DNA from: Streptacidiphilus sp. P02-A3a
GTDB taxonomy: Bacteria; Actinomycetota; Actinomycetes; Streptomycetales; Streptomycetaceae
Direction of reading: 5' to 3'
DNA length: 64,000 bases
NCBI RefSeq assembly: GCF_014084105.1
Contig: NZ_CP048289.1
Span: forward strand, 3,605,922 to 3,669,921
The notes under the pieces were generated by a model. That model was not told the origin of the DNA. It did no database searches and saw only the letters and a list, made by a program, of their open reading frames with translations. Both the position numbers and the translations under genes were made by a program. Positions 8,394-16,400 of this stretch are shown in pieces; the stretch's first letter is position 1, and every line of letters starts with the position of its first letter.

Positions 8394-10841
8394 CTAGGCC
8401 CGGCTGCGGGCCAGGCGGGCGATGGTGAAGGCGCCTTCCGGGAGTTCGTCGCGCTGCCAGCCGAAGGCGCCGGTCGGGCTCATGCCGTCGCCCTCGTTGT
8501 TGTGCGCGAGCAGCACCGAGTAGAGGTTGACCGAGCCCCGCTGCCGCAACTGCTCCCGCAGGTCCGCCGGTTCGACATCGGCGAGGTGCCGGTGGGTCAC
8601 CGTCAGCGCGCCGTAGTCGCGGCGCCACTCCGGTTCGAGCAGGTACGGCAGTTGGGTCTGCCGGTCGGCGGTGGCCCCGGCCTGGGTCTCCCGGTAGGTA
8701 CGGATGATCGAGTGCCCGCCGTCCACCAGCCGGAACACGCTGAGGTTGCCGACCGGCCGCCGCCGGTACAGCAGCGAGTGCTGGACCAGGGTCGGCAGGA
8801 TGTCCGGGACCAGCGAGCTCGCGCCGTCGCCGACGAAGGCCAGCACGTTGTCGTCCCGGGTCAGCGCCACCGCGGGGACCGCCTGCAGCGCGTCGCCCAT
8901 CAGCGCCCGGCCGTACCAGCCGGAGAAGCCCGGGCCGGTCCGGGGAAGGTTCCGCAGCGCCGAGATCCCGCCCCGGCCGACGTCGAACAGGCCGGTGTAG
9001 GTGTAGTTCTGACGTGTGATCAAGTCATCGAGCAGGCCGCCGAGCCGGTGGAAGAAGTAGTTGGCGCTCATCGGCCGCAGCGGCAACTGGTGCAGCAGGT
9101 CCGAGGGGCTGTCGGCGGCCTCGGCCAGCGCGGCGCGGCGCAGCGACAGCACCTCCGGATCGGGCGCGACCCGGCTCGCCACCTCGCGCAGGAACTCCCG
9201 GGCGGGGCCGAGTACCAGGTGGTCGGTGAACGGCGCCGCGTGCGCCGGATCGGCGGTGACCTGCACCACGTGCAGCGAGCGCTCCAGGGCCTGCGTGGTG
9301 AACGGCGTGGCCGACTCCGGGATCCGGCTCTTCAGGAAGAGCAGCGACTGGTCGCGCTTGGACCGCAGCCTGCCCTCGCGGTGCAGGTACTCGTGCACCC
9401 GCGCCGAGGTGCCGTACATGCCCAGGGTGCCCAGGTACTCCTCCACCCGGCGCCCGTCCCGGTAGCGCGCGACCGAGCCGGGGCGGGTCAGCGAGTCGGC
9501 CAGCGCGATCCCGGCGGCCCGGGCCACCCGGTAGCTGAGCTCCCGCTCCTCGTCGTCCAACTGGCCGCACTGCCAAAGCAGTCGGATCGGGTCGTGGTCC
9601 AGCATCCGCAGCAGCGGGGTGAGTTGCGACTCGCTGACACGGGCGGACGCGACCCGCGGCGGCGGGATCACGGCCGGCTCGGTCTCCGGGGAGGCGATGA
9701 CGGCCAGCACGGCGGCGGTGGCCAGCAGCACCACCGGTCCCTCGTCCGCCTCGTAGGAGGCGTAGGCGGCGGCCAGGTCCTGGGCCAGCCGGTTCGGGTC
9801 GTCCAGGTAGTGGCAGCGGATCCGCCGGGCCCGCAGCACCGCCCGGGAGTCCTCGGCGCGGTGCACCGTGCCCTGGAACGGGAACCAGGCGTCGGCGGGC
9901 GACTCGGCGCAGACGATGAAGCCCCTGGCCTTGCTCTCGCGGAGGTTGGCCAGGGTGCCCTTGAACTCGTCCACCATCCCGTTGGTCACCACCAGCAGGA
10001 ACGGCGTCCGGTCCAACTGCCAGCGGGCCAGCGCGCCGCAGGCCAGCGCATGCTCGCTGGCGCCGCGCAGCACCGGGTTGCCCCCGGCCTCCGCCGACCG
10101 CTCCAACTCGCCGATCAGCCCGGAGACCAGTGAACCGGTGTAGTAGTGCAGCCCCCAGGCGGATCCGGCGCGCTCGGTCAGGAAGGCCGACAGCGCCCCC
10201 GCCAGCAGCCGCGGGGCCCCGGCGGCCGAACGCAGGGTGGCGGCGGTGTGCCGGATCTGCACGAAGTCGGTCAGCGCGCGGATCACGTCGGCGGCCAGCA
10301 GCCAGGGCTCGTCGGGCAGTTGCCGCACGGTACCGGCAGCGGCCAGACGGGTCGCCGCGCCGGGGCCCACCGGTCCGGGCCGCTGGTAGACGTGGACGGT
10401 GTACCCGGACAGGTCCGCGTCCAGCCCCTCGGGCAGCGCCGCGCCCAGCTCCGCAAGCGTGTCGGCCAGGGCCTCGGGTGCCACGGCGGCTTCCCGGCCC
10501 GGGCCGGTCGTGTCGACCAGCAGCAGCGCCAGGGTGTCCCGGCCGCTGTCCGGCCCCGGGTCGGCGGCCTTGCCCAGTACCGCGGCCACGTCGTCGAGTG
10601 CGTCGGCGCGCAGCTGCACCACCGCCTCCGGCAGCGCCCGGTCGAGGAACCGGCGCGCCCGGCGCACGGTCTCCTGGTAGGCCTCGGGCCCGTCCGCCCA
10701 CGCCGTGTCGAAGCCGAAGCCGGCTCTGCGGAGCACCGAGGCCAGCGCGGTGGCCACGGTGTCGTGGAACTCCGGTTGTGGACCGACGCTCACCACCAGC
10801 AGCCGATCGGGTGTCGCGGACACGGGACTGTTGCTGGGCAT
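8394..10841 (-). CDS. Large thiamine-diphosphate-dependent enzyme with N-terminal extension
   Basis: This 815-residue protein has an unfamiliar N-terminal region (about 1-215) followed by a ThDP Pyr domain (about 220-370; catalytic-type Glu in GASEHALACG). A middle domain follows (about 375-560), then a PP domain (about 600-800) with the Mg/ThDP motif starting at GDGASS. Canonical acetolactate-synthase-type enzymes are 550-600 residues. The long N-terminus recalls the PigD-type C-C-ligating enzymes in general layout only, since I cannot align them here. It probably decarboxylates a 2-oxo acid and transfers the acyl group. The gene follows the O-methyltransferase by 99 bp and precedes the reductase by 28 bp. 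Confidence 0.8.
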   Translation of the reverse strand: MPSNSPVSATPDRLLVVSVGPQPEFHDTVATALASVLRRAGFGFDTAWADGPEAYQETVRRARRFLDRALPEAVVQLRADALDDVAAVLGKAADPGPDSGRDTLALLLVDTTGPGREAAVAPEALADTLAELGAALPEGLDADLSGYTVHVYQRPGPVGPGAATRLAAAGTVRQLPDEPWLLAADVIRALTDFVQIRHTAATLRSAAGAPRLLAGALSAFLTERAGSAWGLHYYTGSLVSGLIGELERSAEAGGNPVLRGASEHALACGALARWQLDRTPFLLVVTNGMVDEFKGTLANLRESKARGFIVCAESPADAWFPFQGTVHRAEDSRAVLRARRIRCHYLDDPNRLAQDLAAAYASYEADEGPVVLLATAAVLAVIASPETEPAVIPPPRVASARVSESQLTPLLRMLDHDPIRLLWQCGQLDDEERELSYRVARAAGIALADSLTRPGSVARYRDGRRVEEYLGTLGMYGTSARVHEYLHREGRLRSKRDQSLLFLKSRIPESATPFTTQALERSLHVVQVTADPAHAAPFTDHLVLGPAREFLREVASRVAPDPEVLSLRRAALAEAADSPSDLLHQLPLRPMSANYFFHRLGGLLDDLITRQNYTYTGLFDVGRGGISALRNLPRTGPGFSGWYGRALMGDALQAVPAVALTRDDNVLAFVGDGASSLVPDILPTLVQHSLLYRRRPVGNLSVFRLVDGGHSIIRTYRETQAGATADRQTQLPYLLEPEWRRDYGALTVTHRHLADVEPADLREQLRQRGSVNLYSVLLAHNNEGDGMSPTGAFGWQRDELPEGAFTIARLARSRA

Positions 10842-10940
10842 GGCTGACCTCCGTTGGCAACGGGTCGCGCGCGGCGTGGCGTACTCCCGCCGAGCGGACC
10901 GGGGACGGACGGACGACGAGTGGCTCGGGCCGCCACCCGG

Positions 10941-12020
10941 TTACCGGGGTACGGCCTCGATCGCGCTCTCGGTGCCGGCGGAGTGCAGCGGGGCGGACCG
11001 TACCGACCGTACCTCGAAGCCCGCCGCGTCCAGCAGGCCCCGGTACTCCTCCTCGGAGCGGTCCCGGCCGACCAGCATGACCAGCATCAGCAGGTCGATC
11101 AGCTGCGCCTGCGCCGCCCGCGAGGGATCGGCCGAACTGCCCTCAAGCCGCTCGAACACCAGCAGCCGGCCGTGGTCGGGGATCGCCTCGCGGATCCGCC
11201 GCAGGATCGCCACGGCCTGCTCGTCGTCCCAGTTGTGCAGCACCCGGGCGAGTGTGTAGACGTCGCCGCCGGTCGGCAGCGGGTCGAAGAAGCTGCCCGG
11301 GAAGGTCTCGACCCGCTGGTCGAGACCGCTTCCGGCGAGCCGGATCCGGGCCTGGTCGACCGCCTCGGGCAGATCCACCAGCACCCCGCGCGCCCGCGGG
11401 TAGCGGGTGAGCACCCGGGTCAGCAGGCCGCCGTCACCGCCACCGACGTCGACCAGGGTGCCGAGGCCGCTCAGGTCGCAGCCCGCCAGCGCGGACGGCA
11501 CGGCGGCGTTCCCCATCGCGGCCGAGAACACCGCGCTCAACTCCGGGTCGTCGCTGAGGTAGTCGTAGAAGCCCTTGCCGTACAGCTGCTCGAACGCGGG
11601 CTCCCCGGTGCGCATGGTGTGCATGATCGCGCCGAAGGACTGGTGGACCTCCTCGCCGAACAGGATCGCCGAGGGCCGACTGGAGCGGACCGCGTCGGCG
11701 CACAGCAGCCGGGTCACCGGGGTCAGCGCGAAGGTCCCGGGCGCCGTCTCGCGGAACAGTCCGGCTGCCGTCACCGCGGTCAGCACCCGGCGCACGGCGC
11801 GCCGGTCCGCGCCGGTCGCCTCGGCGATCTCGTCGGCCGGACGCGGCCCCGCGGCCAGCAGCTCCGGTACCCCGAGCTTGGCCAGCGCGAACAGCGCCTG
11901 GGCGATCCAGCCACCGGTCAGCACCCCGAACAGGGTGGCCCGGTCGGCGATGGACGGGCTGCGGTCGTCGTCCGGGAACGGCGTCTCGGCGGTCGGCGGG
12001 GCGTCCTCCTGGATGGTCAT
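10941..12020 (-). CDS. SAM-dependent O-methyltransferase, acetylserotonin-OMT-like
   Basis: The 359-residue enzyme has an N-terminal dimerisation winged helix (about 25-105; GVPELLAAGPRPADEIAEATGADRR-type repeats) and a class I Rossmann SAM site (VDVGGGDGG, about 188-197). It carries the family catalytic stretch ARVLHNWDDEQA and a C-terminal cap. Relatives methylate hydroxyl groups on polyketides, phenols or other secondary metabolites. Its ATG overlaps the stop of the SGNH hydrolase gene by 4 bp (ATGA), showing translational coupling. Together with the ThDP enzyme downstream this suggests a small biosynthetic cassette, although the substrate is unknown. Confidence 0.93.
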   Translation of the reverse strand: MTIQEDAPPTAETPFPDDDRSPSIADRATLFGVLTGGWIAQALFALAKLGVPELLAAGPRPADEIAEATGADRRAVRRVLTAVTAAGLFRETAPGTFALTPVTRLLCADAVRSSRPSAILFGEEVHQSFGAIMHTMRTGEPAFEQLYGKGFYDYLSDDPELSAVFSAAMGNAAVPSALAGCDLSGLGTLVDVGGGDGGLLTRVLTRYPRARGVLVDLPEAVDQARIRLAGSGLDQRVETFPGSFFDPLPTGGDVYTLARVLHNWDDEQAVAILRRIREAIPDHGRLLVFERLEGSSADPSRAAQAQLIDLLMLVMLVGRDRSEEEYRGLLDAAGFEVRSVRSAPLHSAGTESAIEAVPR

Positions 12021-12757
12021 CGGGTGGGCTCCTTCGCGGCGGCGGTGACGGCGGCGTCAGGGCCGCCGGACTTCACCGAGGCCAGCCGCGCGCCGAGGGC
12101 GCGGACCGCCTCAGCGGCGGAGATCGCGTGCGCCCGGCGGTTCCCGTGGATGCCGTCGGCGCTGTACACGTCGGCCTCGCCGGCCGCCGGATGAGTCGAC
12201 AGATCGACATGGACGGTGCCGAAGCGGTCGGCGACCCGGCGGGTGGCGTCGGCGAGTTCGCGCAGCCGCTGCTCCATCCCGGCGCGGAAGCGCTCGGGCA
12301 TCCCCGGGGAGCGGGAGCCGTCGAAGATGCCCACGGTGATCACGTCGGCTCCCCGCGCCACCAGCGCGGAGACGATCATCTCGATCTCGGCCTCGATCGT
12401 CAGCGGGTCGAAGGCCGGGCGCAGCACGTCGTAGCCGCCGCAGGCGACCAGCGCGAGGTCGGGCGCGAACTCCAGCGCGCTGTCGAGCTGTCCCGCGCGC
12501 ACGTCGGCCGCCAGGGTGTTGCTCCGGCCCAGGTTGAGGAAGGCCAACTCGGGCTGCGACTGGCTGAGTTCGGCGGCGATCCGCTCGGCCCAGGGCAGGT
12601 CGGGGTAGCCCGGAACCGGGTCCCCGAGCCCTTCGGCCACGCTGTCACCCAGGACGACGAAGCGCCGCCAGGGGTGGTTCGCCAGCAGTCCCGCCGCCTC
12701 GCCCGCATCCAGGCAGTAGCGGTCGGTGGCCTCTCCACGTGCTCGTTCGGTCGTCAT
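12017..12757 (-). CDS. SGNH/GDSL hydrolase
   Basis: The 246-residue cytosolic esterase/acyl-hydrolase fold protein has block I VVLGDSVAEG (nucleophile Ser39), a block II/III region NLGRSNTLAADV...VACGGYDVL (the usual GxND is degenerate) and block V DGIHGNRRAH (catalytic Asp/His). No signal peptide is visible, so it probably acts inside the cell. ATG 12757 is chosen because AAGGGA lies 12 nt upstream. In-frame ATGs at 12793 and 12832 would add 12-25 poorly conserved residues. As first gene of the SGNH-OMT-ThDP-reductase set it may act on a carrier-bound or ester intermediate (inference). Confidence 0.82.
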   Translation of the reverse strand: MTTERARGEATDRYCLDAGEAAGLLANHPWRRFVVLGDSVAEGLGDPVPGYPDLPWAERIAAELSQSQPELAFLNLGRSNTLAADVRAGQLDSALEFAPDLALVACGGYDVLRPAFDPLTIEAEIEMIVSALVARGADVITVGIFDGSRSPGMPERFRAGMEQRLRELADATRRVADRFGTVHVDLSTHPAAGEADVYSADGIHGNRRAHAISAAEAVRALGARLASVKSGGPDAAVTAAAKEPTR

Positions 12758-12813
12758 GACGTCGATCGAAGTCCCTTCGGGGTTGCCGGACATGGAGCCG
12801 ATCGTCTGAAATA

Positions 12814-12834
12814 ATACAGCACGATCGTTCATAT
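12814..12834. promoter_or_regulatory. AT-rich promoter region with ACGATCGT palindrome
   Basis: An AT-rich island (12807-12845), rare in this DNA, contains an 8-bp palindrome ACGATCGT flanked symmetrically by ATA and TAT. On the minus strand TATTAT (12811-12816 region) could be a -10 element for the SGNH-OMT-ThDP operon. The site lies in the 259-bp gap divergent to the kinase gene. It is only loosely like butyrolactone-receptor operators. Confidence 0.35.
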
Positions 12835-13016
12835 ACTTTTATTGTCGGCGAAGCTTGCCTTCAGGAGAAGCGCGGTGGTCGCTCCGGCCAATCTTTGACA
12901 TGTCCCTGATGCTATGGGGTCGACGCCACCGGACCACATGGATTCCACAAGAACCCCCGCTAACGTGCCGCCGACCTGCCCGGCCCCCGGTCGGCGGTGA
13001 CCGGGAGAGGGTGGAG

Positions 13017-14300
<1,284 letters not shown>

Positions 14301-14514
14301 GCCGCCGCGCGGACCGAATCGGAGGTTGCAGCGAAATCCTCGGCTTTCCCATCCATGCCATATCTGCTGTCCCTGATTATTGATCAAGAATATTCGCAGT
14401 GATGCTCATTGACGGTGTGAGGCATCGATGCGACATTCCCTACAGCGGACGGCGCACACGTGGTTTCCGATTCCGCTCCTCATCCGCACGTCGATCATGC
14501 AAAAGGAGATCTCC

Positions 14515-14880
14515 ATGCCCAGGACCACCCGCGCGTCAGCTCTGGCAGTGGTCACGACCGCAGCGGCGCTCGGGGCGTCCATCGCGGCCGCGCCCGCTGC
14601 CCAGGCCGCCGTCCGGCCGACGGCGATCGCCAGGTCCGCCCACGTCCGGCCGCTGACCGTGTGGGTCAACTGCTCGACGGTCACCGAAGGCGAGCAGGGC
14701 GGCCAGTACTACCTCCAGGTCTCCTGCTCCGACGTCAACGCGACGTCGTGGGAGTTCGGCATGGAATGCTCGAACAGTTTCTGGTACTACTCCGGTTTCT
14801 CCACCACCTTCGAGAACGTCCAGCTCTACTGCCCGGCCGGGACGTCGCCTGTCAATGACATTCTCTACTACACCACCTGA
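14515..14880 (+). CDS. Small secreted protein with four Cys in the mature part
   Basis: The 121-residue protein has a clear Sec signal peptide (about 1-31, ending AAPAAQA-A). The mature part is Tyr/Ser/Thr-rich and holds four Cys (NCST, SCSD, MECS, LYCP), which suggests two disulfides outside the cell. I do not recognise the family. The start follows AAAAGGAGAT at ideal spacing. The 214-bp gap upstream holds a TTGATCAA palindrome at 14380 and a TTGACG at about 14405 that could be promoter elements, but nothing firm. Its 3' end overlaps the convergent reductase gene by 13 bp. Confidence 0.8.
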   Translation: MPRTTRASALAVVTTAAALGASIAAAPAAQAAVRPTAIARSAHVRPLTVWVNCSTVTEGEQGGQYYLQVSCSDVNATSWEFGMECSNSFWYYSGFSTTFENVQLYCPAGTSPVNDILYYTT

Positions 14881-16013
14881 TTCCTCGCGCCCCACGACGA
14901 ACTCTTTCCCCCGGACGACTGCGTCCTCCTTTTCGGGAGCCATTTCGCTGCCGTCCGTGGGTCGTATTCAGCTCGGGGGATCAGGCCCAGGGCGAGCAGG
15001 CTCTCGGCGGTGGCGGCCACGGTGTCCTCGCTGGAGCGGGGTGCCCAGCCCAGGAGGGTGCGGGCCTTGTCGTTGGAGACGTGGCGGATGACGCCGAGGT
15101 TGGGCAGCAGGCCCTTGAGGGCGGGATCGGTCTCGGCTGCCTGGCGCACGGTCTCGTCGGACAGTTCGGCGGTGGGTACCGTGCCGGCGGCCTCGCCGAG
15201 CCGGTCGCGGAGGGTCAGGGCGATCTGGTGCAGGGAGACGACGTCACCGGCGGTGGCGATGAACCGCTGCCCGGCCGCCTCGGGGTGGGTCATGGCGCGC
15301 AGGTGCAGCTCGGCGGCGTCGCGGACGTCGACGACGCCGAAGTACAGGCGCGGAGTGCCGGGCATCGTCCCGGAGAACAACTGGGCGACCATGTTGATGG
15401 AGGCGGCATAGTCGGTGCCGACGACCGGGCCGAAGATCCCGACCGGGTTGATCACGGCCAGTTCCAGGCCCCCGCCCTCGCGTTCCACGAAATCCCACGC
15501 CGCACGCTCGGCCAGGGTCTTGGACTTGACGTAGGGGGCGATGTCGCTGTCCGGATCGGTCCAGTCGTCCTCGGTGAAGGTCCGCTCGGTCGCGGGCCGA
15601 CCGTAGCCGACGGCGGCGAAGGACGAGGTGACGACCACCCGCCGCACCCCGGCGTCCCGCGCCGCCCGCAGCACCCGCAGGGTGCCCTCGCGGGCAGGGA
15701 CGATCAGGTCGTCCTCGTGCTCAGGCACCCCGAGCGGGAAGGGCGAGGCGGTGTGCAGGACGTACCGGGTACCGGCCACGGCCTGCGGCCAGCCCGCGTC
15801 GCTGGTGAGGTCGGCCTCGACGAAGGCCAGCGCGTCGCCCGCGTCGACGCCCATGGCCGCCAGGTCCGCCCGGACCCGGGGCTCCCGTGACAGGGAGCGC
15901 ACGGTGGTGCGGACCCGGAAGCCCTCGGCGAGGGCCCGGGCGATCACCCGGGCGCCCAGGAACCCGGACCCGCCGGTGACCAGGACAGTGTCGGCAACAG
16001 GACTGCTCATCAT
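14868..16013 (-). CDS. NAD-dependent epimerase/dihydroflavonol-reductase-like SDR
   Basis: The 381-residue extended SDR has a Rossmann loop VTGGSGFLGARV and catalytic-type residues VTSSFAAVGYG followed by YVKSKTLAE (the YxxxK pair). VINPVGIFGPVVG and substrate-loop features are those of dihydroflavonol-4-reductase/cinnamoyl-CoA-reductase-like bacterial homologues. It probably reduces an aldehyde or ketone; the substrate is unknown. Two adjacent ATGs (16013, 16010) follow GAGAGGCACGATCGC. The last 13 bp overlap the convergent secreted-protein gene, and the C-terminal 20 residues are low-complexity and may be a recent extension. Confidence 0.88.
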   Translation of the reverse strand: MMSSPVADTVLVTGGSGFLGARVIARALAEGFRVRTTVRSLSREPRVRADLAAMGVDAGDALAFVEADLTSDAGWPQAVAGTRYVLHTASPFPLGVPEHEDDLIVPAREGTLRVLRAARDAGVRRVVVTSSFAAVGYGRPATERTFTEDDWTDPDSDIAPYVKSKTLAERAAWDFVEREGGGLELAVINPVGIFGPVVGTDYAASINMVAQLFSGTMPGTPRLYFGVVDVRDAAELHLRAMTHPEAAGQRFIATAGDVVSLHQIALTLRDRLGEAAGTVPTAELSDETVRQAAETDPALKGLLPNLGVIRHVSNDKARTLLGWAPRSSEDTVAATAESLLALGLIPRAEYDPRTAAKWLPKRRTQSSGGKSSSWGARNQVV

Positions 16014-16289
16014 GCGATCGTGCCTCTCCAGGGTGACTGACGGTCGGCCGGAGCCCGGGGTACGGGCCGCGCCGGTATGCGGTCCCAGCGGTCGGTGGCC
16101 AGCGGTCGGTGGTCAGTGGTCAGTGTCGGGATCGTAGCGCCTGCTCGGCGCCCCGGCGGGGACCGTCCAGTTGCCCGGTGTGAAACTTCAGGTCGAGGTG
16201 GTCGACCGGGCCCACCCCGACGTCTGGGCCCTGGGGCCCGAGAACCGACCCCTGCCGATGGGCGACGGCCCACCCCGGGCCGTGAGCCC
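16014..16289. other. Intergenic region without a convincing gene
   Basis: This stretch lies between the reductase start and the downstream side of the STAND gene. It holds short tandem copies of a GGTCGGTGG/GGTCAGTG unit at about 16086-16130 and two overlapping short open frames on opposite strands with no ribosome binding site or recognisable product. I see no supported gene. Confidence 0.5.
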
Positions 16290-16331
16290 GCCGTTCGACC
16301 ACCGGCGGTTCGAGGCCGGTGGTCGAACGGC
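16290..16331. terminator. Strong terminator hairpin behind the STAND gene
   Basis: A perfect 16-bp stem (16290-16305 with 16316-16331) has a 10-nt loop. It lies 70 bp downstream of the STAND regulator's stop in its direction of transcription. Confidence 0.65.
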
Positions 16332-16400
16332 AGGGCAGTGTCCCCCGCCCGCGCGCGGTGCGACGCCGACGTGAGTGCTCGTCAGGTCGCCCTCAGCACC

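Noticed and set aside
9025-10860. Long alternative frame inside the ThDP-enzyme gene
   Set aside because: Composition is Arg/Gly/Ala-rich with no motifs, while the other frame carries complete ThDP domains.
16120-16374. Two overlapping short frames between the reductase and STAND genes
   Set aside because: No ribosome binding site or family, and one crosses the terminator hairpin.
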